Positions 1-5,840 of a DNA stretch of 5,840 nt are shown here, piece after piece. The stretch comes from an uncultured Oceanospirillaceae bacterium. Its GTDB lineage: Bacteria > Pseudomonadota > Gammaproteobacteria > Pseudomonadales > Balneatricaceae. How positions within the stretch are numbered: position 1 is the stretch's first letter; each line of letters opens with the position of its first letter. The DNA is taken from assembly GCA_946221045.1 (NCBI GenBank), contig CAMIIY010000145.1:1-5840 (forward strand), read 5' to 3'. A model generated the notes under the pieces. That model did not search any database, was not told the DNA's origin, and was given only the letters and a program-made list of their open reading frames with translations. The position numbers and the translations under genes were made by a program.

Positions 1-612
1 GCGCTTGAGCGCCGGCTCAGCATGCTCAGCCCAGAGGATGCAGCGCAGCTGGCGCTGATTGAGCAGCTGTATTTTCCTGCTTCAGGCAAAGGCTGGGAGC
101 AGACCGATGCCGCCTGGGTCAGGCAGTGGCAAAAAATGCTTTCTTCGGTGGAAAGCATAGCGCTGCAGGAGCGTCTGAACTATCAGTTTGAACTGCGCAC
201 ATTGCTGTGCGCCCTCAGGTTGAGGGCTGACAGTGAGGGACGTGTCAGTACCTTTTCAGGGCTGGGGCGCTGGCGGGGGCAGATTCAGCGGCACTGGTTT
301 GAGCCCCGGTTTGGTCTGGAAAGTCGCTGGCCGGATTCAATACAGCTCTGTCATGCGTTCGAACAGCAGCAACCCGGTGAGCTGGAGCAACAAATCAACC
401 AATTACTCTGGCGGGATCTTTGGCGCTGTGAGCAGCAACATCATTTCATGTTTGAGGCGGTGGCCTGTTTTGTTTTGCGCTGGGGATTGGTAGAACGCCG
501 ATTGAAAAGTCAGGCAACTCCCGCACTTGAACGGTTTAAAACCCATACAGATCAACTGATACGCTGCACCGACTCGTTGGCAGCGTGGCTGAAGGAATCG
601 GAACATGCATGA
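1..612 (+). CDS. DUF2764 family protein of the V-type ATPase operon (5' end outside window)
   Basis: This is the C-terminal 203 residues of a protein whose reading frame is open to the first base of the window. The ATG at 22 is therefore probably internal, since family members are clearly longer (roughly 250-280 residues from memory). The fragment is hydrophilic and rich in Trp, Gln and Arg. It has the family-like pattern of a W..F..RFGLE.RWPD block, then a QLLWRDLW segment and a C-terminal helix ending near ERFKTH. There is no signal peptide or membrane segment in the visible part. DUF2764 proteins are encoded between the E and A subunit genes of V/A-type ATPases in chlamydiae, spirochaetes and Bacteroidetes. 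The position directly before atpA, with an 8-base overlap, fits this exactly. Its function is not established; a cytosolic assembly or peripheral-stalk role is inference. Identification rests on motif pattern plus context. Confidence 0.8.
   Translation, partial: ALERRLSMLSPEDAAQLALIEQLYFPASGKGWEQTDAAWVRQWQKMLSSVESIALQERLNYQFELRTLLCALRLRADSEGRVSTFSGLGRWRGQIQRHWFEPRFGLESRWPDSIQLCHAFEQQQPGELEQQINQLLWRDLWRCEQQHHFMFEAVACFVLRWGLVERRLKSQATPALERFKTHTDQLIRCTDSLAAWLKESEHA
592..596 (+). promoter_or_regulatory. Ribosome binding site of atpA
   Basis: AAGGA lies 8 bases upstream of the ATG at 605, inside the last codons of the DUF2764 gene. It supports 605 as the atpA start and the 8-base overlap with the upstream stop, implying translational coupling. 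Confidence 0.65.
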
Positions 613-2437
613 GCAGATTACCGCCCGGGTGATGGCGGTGCGAGATGATATTGTTACGGTGCAGTTGTTATCGGATGAGCATGGGCAATCCTGTCCAATT
701 CGCAAAAACGAGGTTGTCTATATCTGTCCGGCCCGGCAGGGGGTTGATGAGCGGCCGCGCTACCTGCAGGCAGAAGTCCTGCGGGTGCGACAGGGTGAAG
801 CCGATGTGCAGGTGTTTGAAAGTACCCGGGGGGTTGCGATTGGAGATGCGGTGCGCCAGAGCGGTGCCATGTTGTCGGTTACGCTGGGTCCGGGGTTGTT
901 GGGGCAGGTGTATGATGGGTTGCAGAATCCGCTGGAAAAAATTGCGTCTCAGGAGGGCTTTTTTCTGCCCCGGGGGATTCAGGTCTCTGGTCTGGATACC
1001 CAGCAGCACTGGGCGTTTCAGCCCCGGGTAAAGGTCGGTGCTGAGGTGTCGGCGGGCGACTGTCTGGGTTATGTGCAGGAGGGGCGTTTCCGACATCAGA
1101 TTATGGTGCCTTTTGATCTGCTGGGTTCTGCTCAGGTCAGCTGGATTCAGGAAGGCAGCTTTACGGTTACCACGCCGGTGGTCCGGTTGCAGACCCGTTC
1201 AGGCAAAGAGCGTGAAGTCACCATGCAGCAGGACTGGCCGGTGCGGATTCCGCTGAGCAGTCCGTTGCTGCGCAATGGCAGCAGTGAACGGCAGTATCCG
1301 CAGCAGCCCCTGCTGACCAGTATTCGTTTGATTGATACCTTTTTTCCGGTGGCCCGGGGTGGCAGTGCCTGTATTCCCGGTCCGTTCGGGGCCGGTAAAA
1401 CGGTGCTGCAGAACCTGATCTCTCGCTACTCTGATGTGGATATTGTGGTGATTGTGGCCTGTGGCGAGCGGGCGGGCGAGGTGGTGGAGACCATCACTGA
1501 GTTTCCCAATCTGCCGGATCCCAAAGGTGGCTCACTGATGGATCGCACGGTGATTATCTGTAACACCTCATCCATGCCGGTGGCGGCCCGGGAGGCGTCT
1601 ATCTATACCGGTATCACGATCAGTGAGTATTACCGGCAGATGGGTTACAACGTGCTGCTGATTGCCGATTCAACCTCGCGCTGGGCGCAGGCGATGCGGG
1701 AAACCTCCGGACGGCTGGAGGAAATTCCGGGTGAAGAGGCGTTTCCGGCTTATCTGGATTCAGCGATTCGCGCGCTCTATGAGCGGGCTGGAGTCATACA
1801 GAATAATGCCGGGCAGCAGGGCAGTCTGACCCTGATTGGCACGGTCTCTCCGGCAGGGGGGAACTTTGAAGAGCCGGTGACACAGTCGACTCTGCGTACG
1901 GTAAAAACCTTTCTTGGCCTCAGTGCAGAACGGGCCTACAAGCGCGCTTATCCGTCAGTGGATCCGCTGATTAGCTGGTCGCGCTATCTGGATCAGATGG
2001 CGGAGTGGTATGCGTTAAACCTGGGTCAGAACTGGATTGCGCAGGTTAAAACGATGCAGCAGTTGCTGGTGGCGGGTGAGTCGGTACAGCAGATGATGCA
2101 GGTCACCGGTGAAGAGGGGGTGACGCTGGAGGATTATATTACCTACCACCGGGCGCTGTGTCTGGATCAGGTGTACCTGCAACAGGATGCGTTTGATCCG
2201 GTGGATGTTTCCACTTCCCTCAATCGCCAGAAAACAGTGTTTACTCTGTTGCAGCGCTGTTTGCAGGGTGAGCATGGTTTCAGAGATAAAGATCAGGTCC
2301 GTCAGTACTACCTGAAACTGACCGGTTTGCTGCGGAATCTGAATTACAGCCGCGAGGACAGCCCTGACTTTAACCGCTACCTGCAGCAGGTTGAAGCCAT
2401 GTTGCAGCCTGATCCGGTCGCTCAAACCACGGCCTAG
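605..2437 (+). CDS. atpA: V/A-type ATP synthase catalytic subunit A
   Basis: This 610-residue protein is the nucleotide-hydrolysing A subunit of the V1/A1 head. It couples ATP turnover to H+ or Na+ movement through a membrane rotor. Visible in order are an N-terminal beta-barrel (about 1-75), the A-subunit-specific bulge region (about 110-195), the P-loop GPFGAGKT (259-266), and ACGERAGEV with the catalytic-type Glu at 288. Further on are ICNTSSMPVAAREAS, a Walker B region ending in LLIADSTSRWAQ (Asp355), GRLEEIPGEEAFPAY, and a helical C-terminus with FDPVD. GPFGAGKT plus the bulge separate it from F1 alpha/beta, Rho and the V-type B subunit. The sequence style (GERAGEVVE, YYRQMG) matches the Chlamydia/Treponema/Bacteroidetes type rather than the Enterococcus NtpA type. 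Both ends look complete. Oddly, no atpB follows: the next gene is convergent and overlaps by 4 bases, so the B, D, I and K subunits must be encoded elsewhere, perhaps upstream. Confidence 0.97.
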   Translation: MHEQITARVMAVRDDIVTVQLLSDEHGQSCPIRKNEVVYICPARQGVDERPRYLQAEVLRVRQGEADVQVFESTRGVAIGDAVRQSGAMLSVTLGPGLLGQVYDGLQNPLEKIASQEGFFLPRGIQVSGLDTQQHWAFQPRVKVGAEVSAGDCLGYVQEGRFRHQIMVPFDLLGSAQVSWIQEGSFTVTTPVVRLQTRSGKEREVTMQQDWPVRIPLSSPLLRNGSSERQYPQQPLLTSIRLIDTFFPVARGGSACIPGPFGAGKTVLQNLISRYSDVDIVVIVACGERAGEVVETITEFPNLPDPKGGSLMDRTVIICNTSSMPVAAREASIYTGITISEYYRQMGYNVLLIADSTSRWAQAMRETSGRLEEIPGEEAFPAYLDSAIRALYERAGVIQNNAGQQGSLTLIGTVSPAGGNFEEPVTQSTLRTVKTFLGLSAERAYKRAYPSVDPLISWSRYLDQMAEWYALNLGQNWIAQVKTMQQLLVAGESVQQMMQVTGEEGVTLEDYITYHRALCLDQVYLQQDAFDPVDVSTSLNRQKTVFTLLQRCLQGEHGFRDKDQVRQYYLKLTGLLRNLNYSREDSPDFNRYLQQVEAMLQPDPVAQTTA

Positions 2438-2442
2438 GGCCG
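2430..2442. other. Small palindromic hairpin spanning the overlapping convergent stop codons
   Basis: A perfect 5-bp stem CGGCC/GGCCG encloses the loop TAG (2435-2437), which is the atpA stop. The minus-strand stop is 2434-2436. A second short inverted repeat, GTAC-TGA-GTAC, follows at 2446-2456. Neither is followed by a T-run on either strand, so these do not qualify as intrinsic terminators. At most they could pause converging polymerases. Confidence 0.35.
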
Positions 2443-2982
2443 GGTGTACTGAGTACCGTGTAACTCGAACTGATGCAGCGGGTATGTGCCCTGTCGGCGG
2501 TCTTCAAAGTAGTGGGTCAGGGCGTTTTTAATGGTATGAAAAGCCAACTGATCCCAGGGGATTTCGTGCTCGGCAAACAGGGCCACTTCCAGTGACTCGG
2601 AGCTGATGCTGTATTCGGGTTTGTCCATCTGTGCCAGGTAGATCAGCTGCACCTGATTAACGTGCACGATGGAGGTCAGGGTATAGAGGCTCAGAATACG
2701 TACTTCTGCATTGGCTTCTTCGCGGGTTTCGCGCAGGGCGGCCTGTTCCGTTGATTCGTAGTTCTCCATAAAGCCTGCGGGCAGGGTCCAGAAACCCAGC
2801 CTGGGCTCAATGGCCCGGCGACAGAGCAGTACCTTGTCCTCATACACCGGTAAACAACCGGCAATGATTTTCGGGTTCTGATAGTGAATGGTGTCGCACT
2901 GGCTGCAAATGTGGCGCGGCAGGTTATCGCCTTCCGGAATGGCAATGTGCAGTTCTGCAGCGCAGTTTGAACAGTATTTCAT
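2434..2982 (-). CDS. Nudix hydrolase with N-terminal zinc ribbon (FAD/nucleotide-sugar pyrophosphatase-like)
   Basis: This 182-residue soluble enzyme has two parts. The N-terminal zinc ribbon has Cys4/Cys7 and Cys26/Cys29 (the Nudix_N_2 type, followed by HYQNPKIIAGCLP). The Nudix fold has its box running from Gly70: G-x5-Glu76-x7-Arg84-Glu85-x2-Glu88-Glu89, the metal-binding core. The usual Gly near the end of the box is Asn91. The conserved tail SESLEVALF..EIPWDQLAF is present. Nudix enzymes hydrolyse nucleoside diphosphates linked to another moiety. The overall layout recalls plant NUDX23, an FAD pyrophosphohydrolase, but the substrate here cannot be read from sequence. It lacks the NudC SQPWPFPxS signature, so an NADH pyrophosphatase call is not supported. 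The start ATG (2980-2982) has AAGGA 6 bases upstream. The gene is divergent from the second Nudix gene and convergent with atpA. Confidence 0.92.
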   Translation of the reverse strand: MKYCSNCAAELHIAIPEGDNLPRHICSQCDTIHYQNPKIIAGCLPVYEDKVLLCRRAIEPRLGFWTLPAGFMENYESTEQAALRETREEANAEVRILSLYTLTSIVHVNQVQLIYLAQMDKPEYSISSESLEVALFAEHEIPWDQLAFHTIKNALTHYFEDRRQGTYPLHQFELHGTQYTRP

Positions 2983-3007
2983 GGTGCATCCTTATTCTGA
3001 ACAGCCC

Positions 3008-3036
3008 ATTCTAGGCAGCTGATGCGGAACACTCAA
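3008..3036 (-). promoter_or_regulatory. Predicted sigma70-type promoter for the zinc-ribbon Nudix gene
   Basis: Read on the minus strand, TTGAGT (3031-3036) is a -35 element and TAGAAT (3008-3013) a -10 element, separated by exactly 17 bases. They match the consensus at 4/6 and 5/6. Transcription would begin near 3001, leaving a leader of about 20 bases that contains the AAGGA ribosome site. This is prediction from sequence only. Confidence 0.55.
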
Positions 3037-3055
3037 CTGTGAATTTGTGATTGCA

Positions 3056-3085
3056 TTTCAACCTGAGGGTGGCAGGCAGTAGAAT
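3056..3085 (+). promoter_or_regulatory. Weak candidate promoter for the CoA pyrophosphatase operon
   Basis: TAGAAT (3080-3085) is a good -10 match. The best -35 at suitable spacing is TTTCAA (3056-3061), 18 bases away and only 3/6 to consensus. The implied transcript start near 3092 would give a leader of about 20 bases before the ATG at 3114. This also argues against translation starting upstream at the TTG at 3051. Confidence 0.3.
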
Positions 3086-3113
3086 AAGGGCTCTAGACAG
3101 GTGTGGGTGCAAC

Positions 3114-3713
3114 ATGCTGCAACAGATTCGAAAACGTTTGGCGCAACATCAACCGCGACAGCTTTTTGCTCAGCGGGCGCAAGCCGGTGTGTTGGTAGCG
3201 TTGAGCGAGGGCGCGTCAGGGCCGGAAGTGATCCTGACCAAACGGGCCTCCCGATTGTCGACCCACAGTGGTGAGGTGGCGTTTCCCGGTGGGAAGCGTG
3301 ACCCTGAGGACGTGGACTTGCTGCACACCGCTCTGCGTGAAGCGCAGGAAGAAGTGGGTATCCATCCTGAACAGGTGGATGTGGTTGGTCCGCTGGGCCA
3401 GGTGATGTCAAAACATGCGTTGCAGGTGACTCCCTGGGTGGGCATTGTGCCTCCGGACATTAAACTGATTCCCAGTCCGGATGAGATTGAAACGGTGTTC
3501 CGGGTACCGTTGCGGTTTTTTATGGCGGATCAGCGGCATCATACGGATGCCATCGATTTTCGCGGCAAGATGCTCTATGTGCCAGCCTGGGAGTATGAAG
3601 GGCATATTATCTGGGGGCTGACCGCTTACGTGTTGGTGGAGCTGTTGAATATAGGTTGTGATGCCGGTATCCCGATGCGACCACGGCCGGAACATAATGT
3701 GAGGTATCGCTGA
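3114..3713 (+). CDS. CoA pyrophosphatase, Nudix family (NudL/UPF0035 type)
   Basis: This 199-residue cytosolic enzyme is predicted to cleave coenzyme A or its derivatives to 3',5'-ADP and (acyl-)phosphopantetheine. The UPF0035 signature specific to CoA-type Nudix enzymes is clear: LTKRAS at 41-46, then GEVAFPGG at 53-60, directly followed by a Nudix box with Arg75-Glu76, Glu79-Glu80 and Gly82. The first position of the classical box is modified, as is usual for this subfamily. I chose the ATG at 3114. The frame is open back to a TTG at 3051, but the extra 21 residues are not family-like and have no ribosome site. The site before 3114 is itself weak (GTGGG, no clear AAGGAG). Homologues are about 190-200 residues. 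It is the first gene of a four-gene operon; its stop overlaps the next start by one base (TGATG). Confidence 0.92.
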   Translation: MLQQIRKRLAQHQPRQLFAQRAQAGVLVALSEGASGPEVILTKRASRLSTHSGEVAFPGGKRDPEDVDLLHTALREAQEEVGIHPEQVDVVGPLGQVMSKHALQVTPWVGIVPPDIKLIPSPDEIETVFRVPLRFFMADQRHHTDAIDFRGKMLYVPAWEYEGHIIWGLTAYVLVELLNIGCDAGIPMRPRPEHNVRYR

Positions 3714-4243
3714 TGCTGTATGCACTTGACGGACAGCAGGTTACCCGGTTGGGTGATGAACATTTTGTGGCGGATAATGCCATCGTGATCGGTAATGTGA
3801 CGCTGCATAACTGCAGCAGTGTCTGGTTTAACGTGGTGATTCGCGGTGACAATGATCCGATTATTATCGGTGAAGGCAGTAACATTCAGGACGGTGCTGT
3901 ACTGCATACCGACCCTGGTTTTACGTTGCAGATTGGCCGTGATGTGACCGTGGGGCATCAGGCGATGTTGCATGGCTGTGAGATTGGTGATGGCTCCTTG
4001 ATTGGCATTGGTGCTGTGGTGCTGAACGGCGCCAAAATCGGCAAGGGCTGTCTGATTGGTGCCAAGGCGCTGGTGACAGAGGGTATGGAAATCCCCGATT
4101 ACTCACTGGTTGTGGGCGCGCCGGCCAAAATTAAACGTACCCTTAACCCGGAGCAGGTCGAGGGGTTGCTGCAGAATGCGCAGCATTATGTTGCCAATAT
4201 GCGGCGTTATAACCGCAGTTTGCTGCCACAGGAAAAACCATGA
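3713..4243 (+). CDS. Gamma-class carbonic anhydrase family protein (YrdA/CamH-like)
   Basis: This 176-residue left-handed beta-helix protein has hexapeptide-repeat turns throughout (for example [34 protein letters not shown]). The three metal-ligand histidines of the family are His65 and the His82/His87 pair in VGHQAMLHG. The Arg44-Asp46 pair (RGDND) and NIQDG at 57-61 correspond to conserved active-site residues. The protein should form a trimer with metal at subunit interfaces. It lacks the acidic-loop insertion of archaeal Cam, like most bacterial homologues. Actual CO2 hydration is unproven for many of these proteins, and the related PaaY is linked to thioester hydrolysis, so the call stays at family level. 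The start ATG at 3713 overlaps the preceding stop, with GAGG 8 bases upstream. It ends in an ATGA overlap with the DUF1289 gene. Confidence 0.93.
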   Translation: MLYALDGQQVTRLGDEHFVADNAIVIGNVTLHNCSSVWFNVVIRGDNDPIIIGEGSNIQDGAVLHTDPGFTLQIGRDVTVGHQAMLHGCEIGDGSLIGIGAVVLNGAKIGKGCLIGAKALVTEGMEIPDYSLVVGAPAKIKRTLNPEQVEGLLQNAQHYVANMRRYNRSLLPQEKP

Positions 4244-4434
4244 GTACCGAACTGCAAATGCAACGTGTCCCCAATCCCTGTGTCGGGGTCTGTGCACTGG
4301 ATGAGCATGATCTGTGTATTGCCTGTCGTCGCAGTGGTATCGAGATTGCTGAATGGGGCGTTTATAGCAATGATGAAAAACGTCAGGTGCTGATGAAGGT
4401 CGTCAGACGTGAAGCAGGAGACGTTAAAGCATGA
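4240..4434 (+). CDS. DUF1289 family four-cysteine protein
   Basis: This small protein of 64 residues carries the DUF1289 pattern: PNPCVGVC with Cys14 and Cys18, then CIACRRS with Cys26 and Cys29, followed by EIAEW and an EKRQVL segment. The four cysteines suggest a bound zinc or possibly an Fe-S cluster, which is inference. The biochemical role is unknown. The ATG at 4240 overlaps the gamma-CA stop (ATGA), with AGGA 6 bases upstream. Its own stop overlaps the next start in the same way, so it is translationally coupled on both sides. Similar proteins are widespread in Proteobacteria. Confidence 0.88.
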   Translation: MSTELQMQRVPNPCVGVCALDEHDLCIACRRSGIEIAEWGVYSNDEKRQVLMKVVRREAGDVKA

Positions 4435-4763
4435 AACCCTTGATGGTGATGGTTGATATCTGTCTGGTACCGCTGGGTGTTGGTGTATCGCTGGGAGAAT
4501 ATATTGCCGCCTGCCAGAAGGTATTTGATGAGGCGGGTTTGTCCTACGAACTGCATGCCTATGGCACCAATGTTGAAGGGGAATGGGATCAGGTGATGGC
4601 GGCGGTTAGGCGTTGCCATGAAGTGGTACATGCCATGGGTGCGCCGCGGATCACCACCTCAATGCGCTTAGGTACCCGTACCGATCGGGTTCAGACTATG
4701 CAGGATAAGGTCGACAGCGTAACCCGGCGTCTGGCCACCGGGTCTGAGTCTGATAAGGACTGA
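4431..4763 (+). CDS. MTH1187/YkoF-type thiamine-binding protein (DUF77)
   Basis: This 110-residue soluble protein has the ferredoxin-like fold family pattern: MVDICLVPLG near the N-terminus, SLGEYIAACQKVFDEAGL, YGTNVEGEWDQVMAAVRRCHE in the middle, and RITTSMRLGTRTDR before a charged C-terminus. Homologues (PF01910) bind thiamine or related pyrimidine ligands and form tetramers. The role is probably binding or salvage rather than catalysis, but is not firmly established. The ATG at 4431 overlaps the DUF1289 stop (ATGA). A good AGGAG (4416-4420) sits 10 bases upstream. It is the last gene of the operon, and its stop (4761-4763) is immediately adjacent to the stop of the convergent CorC-type gene, leaving no space for a conventional terminator. 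Confidence 0.9.
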   Translation: MKPLMVMVDICLVPLGVGVSLGEYIAACQKVFDEAGLSYELHAYGTNVEGEWDQVMAAVRRCHEVVHAMGAPRITTSMRLGTRTDRVQTMQDKVDSVTRRLATGSESDKD

Positions 4764-5840
4764 TTAGTCGTCTTCGGGATCTGGCAGGGCCAGAATGCGC
4801 GCTGTTTTGATCAGGTTGTCAGTAATCTGCAGCGTTTCGATGTGGTAGTTACTGATCTGCACGCAGACATTGGCGTCTGGCAGCGACTCCAGTTTCTCAG
4901 TGATCATGCCGTTGATGGTTTTAGGGCCATCGGTGGGCAGGTTCCAGCCAAGATGTTTGTTTACATCGCGGATATACGCCGTGCCGTCAACAAAATAGCT
5001 GCCATCTTCCTGCAGATGAACGTCGTGGTTTTCATCCGGGTTGGTGTTGGACAGCTCGCCAACAATCTCCTCCAGAATGTCTTCCAGTGTCACGATGCCC
5101 TGAATATCACCATACTCATCCACTACCAGGCCAATGCGCCGGTTTTGGCGCTGGAAATGCAGTAGCTGAGTCTGCAGCGGCGTGCTCTCCGGGATAAAGT
5201 ATGGTTCACGGATCACTTGCAGAATCGCGGCTTTGGTGACGGTGCCGGTGCGAAACACTTGCGCCAGATTGCGCATGTGCAGAATGCCTACCACCTTGTT
5301 CAGTTCGCCCTGATACACCGGCAGGCGGGTATGTTCGGTGCTGCTGAGCTTTTCGATAATCGCGTCAATCTCTTCATCCAGATCGATCCCCAACACTTCG
5401 TTACGCGGGATCATGATGTCATTGACGGTCACTTCATTCAGTTCAAGTACCCCCAGCAGCATGTTCTGGTTGGTCTGGGGCAGCAGTGCGCCGGCTTCAT
5501 GCACCAGAGTACGCAGCTCTTCTGTACTCAGAAGGTGATTGTTATCGCCGGTGACCTTGACGCCAAACAGGCGCAAAAAGCCGTTGGTGATGCCGTTGAT
5601 GATCCAGACCAGCGGATAGATAAGTTTGAGCAGTGGCGTCAGCACATAGGCTGCCGGGAAGGCGATTTTTTCCGGATTCAGTGCTGCCATGGTTTTGGGC
5701 GAAACTTCAGCAAAGATCAGAATGACCACCGTCAGAGCAGCGGTGGCAATGGCGATGCCCGCATCGCCCCAGAGGCGCACCGCGATTACGGTCGCAATAG
5801 CAGAGGCCAGAATGTTGACGAAATTGTTGCCGATCAGGAT
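4764..5840 (-). CDS. CNNM/CorC (HlyC/CorC) family membrane protein, N-terminus outside window
   Basis: 358 residues are present; the frame is open to the window edge, so the start is missing (the GTG at 5778-5780 is internal). The visible part begins within the DUF21 membrane domain (GNN at fragment residues 4-6, membrane helices, FAEVSPKT at about 43-50, further hydrophobic segments to about 93). Next come a linker with STEELRTLV, two CBS domains (about 138-195 with DIMIPR...GILHMR, and about 208-262 with LVVDEYGDIQGIVTLEDILEEIVGE), and a C-terminal CorC_HlyC domain (about 270-350). The order matches E. coli YfjD and bacterial CorC. Relatives mediate Mg2+ efflux or, for PaeA, polyamine export; CBS domains in CNNM proteins bind Mg-ATP. 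The exact substrate cannot be assigned. It lies in the inner membrane with cytosolic CBS and CorC domains. It is convergent with the thiamine-binding gene. Confidence 0.94.
   Translation of the reverse strand: MLIGNNFVNILASAIATVIAVRLWGDAGIAIATAALTVVILIFAEVSPKTMAALNPEKIAFPAAYVLTPLLKLIYPLVWIINGITNGFLRLFGVKVTGDNNHLLSTEELRTLVHEAGALLPQTNQNMLLGVLELNEVTVNDIMIPRNEVLGIDLDEEIDAIIEKLSSTEHTRLPVYQGELNKVVGILHMRNLAQVFRTGTVTKAAILQVIREPYFIPESTPLQTQLLHFQRQNRRIGLVVDEYGDIQGIVTLEDILEEIVGELSNTNPDENHDVHLQEDGSYFVDGTAYIRDVNKHLGWNLPTDGPKTINGMITEKLESLPDANVCVQISNYHIETLQITDNLIKTARILALPDPEDD

Larger units (their letters stand above)
2983..3113. other. Divergent intergenic region between two Nudix genes
   Basis: These 131 bases are the only sizeable non-coding stretch in the window. 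They contain candidate promoters in both directions (3008-3036 and 3056-3085). I see no riboswitch-like structure or long inverted repeat. Confidence 0.8.

Noticed and set aside
22..24. ATG as the start of the first gene
   Set aside because: The frame is open upstream to base 1 with coding-like residues, and the family is longer than the 196 residues this start would give. The gene is better read as truncated by the window edge.
2015..2425. 136-codon open frame antisense to the end of atpA
   Set aside because: It is fully embedded in conserved atpA coding sequence, has no recognisable domain, and is best explained as a shadow frame. The same applies to minus-strand frames at 403-705, 668-1096, 3058-3411 and 3626-3973.
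605..2437. Alternative identity as F1 ATPase beta subunit, flagellar/type III FliI-like ATPase, or Rho
   Set aside because: The A-subunit bulge domain, the GPFGAGKT P-loop, the GERAGEV block and the adjacent DUF2764 gene are specific to V/A-type catalytic subunits.
3051..3113. TTG at 3051 as an upstream start for the CoA pyrophosphatase, adding 21 residues
   Set aside because: No ribosome site precedes it, the extension is not family-like, and it would place the candidate -10 element inside the gene. The ATG at 3114 gives the expected length.
2983..3113. Riboswitch (FMN or TPP type) controlling the cofactor-related genes
   Set aside because: The space is short, predicted leaders are only about 20 bases, and no conserved FMN or TPP motif is visible.
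4780..4807. Possible intrinsic terminator (6-bp stem plus TTTT)
   Set aside because: The T-run is only four bases and about ten bases from the stem, with GC-rich sequence between. It lies inside the CorC-type coding region.
5778..5780. GTG as the start of the CorC-type protein
   Set aside because: The residues before it (GNNF, then ILASAIATVIAV) are conserved DUF21 membrane sequence in the same frame, so the true start is outside the window.

Overview
The window looks like the chromosome of a Gammaproteobacterium, probably a Pseudomonas- or Oceanospirillales-like marine or halotolerant lineage. This is inferred from the protein families and their order, not from a marker gene. Coding density is very high. 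All genes are ordinary-looking, with no tRNA, rRNA, CRISPR array, insertion sequence or long repeat visible.

Region 1 (1-2437, + strand) is the 3' end of a bacterial V/A-type ATPase operon: the C-terminal part of a DUF2764 protein, then an intact catalytic A subunit (atpA) overlapping it by 8 bases. In the Chlamydia/Treponema/Bacteroidetes-type operons that this A subunit resembles, atpA is normally followed by atpB, atpD, atpI and atpK. Here the operon stops at atpA and runs into a convergent gene. The two stop codons share one CTAG palindrome at 2434-2437.

Region 2 (2434-3713) holds two different Nudix hydrolases transcribed divergently from a 131-base intergenic region (2983-3113). The minus-strand one has an N-terminal zinc ribbon and resembles FAD pyrophosphatase-like enzymes. 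The plus-strand one is a CoA pyrophosphatase (NudL/UPF0035 type). A good sigma70-like promoter can be read toward the minus-strand gene and a weaker one toward the plus-strand gene.

Region 3 (3114-4763, + strand) is a tight four-gene operon with start/stop overlaps (TGATG, ATGA, ATGA): CoA pyrophosphatase, gamma-class carbonic anhydrase, a DUF1289 four-cysteine protein, and an MTH1187/YkoF-type thiamine-binding protein. Region 4 (4764-5840, - strand) is most of a CNNM/CorC-type membrane protein (DUF21, CBS pair, CorC_HlyC domain) whose N-terminus lies beyond the window. It abuts the four-gene operon tail-to-tail with no spacer.

Regions 2-4 resemble a housekeeping neighbourhood that I recall from Pseudomonas. 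The V-type ATPase is the accessory element and the most noteworthy part of the window. I found no convincing undescribed system. The best leads are the unusual operon ending after atpA, the poorly understood DUF2764 partner, and the coupled gamma-CA/DUF1289/thiamine-binding genes.
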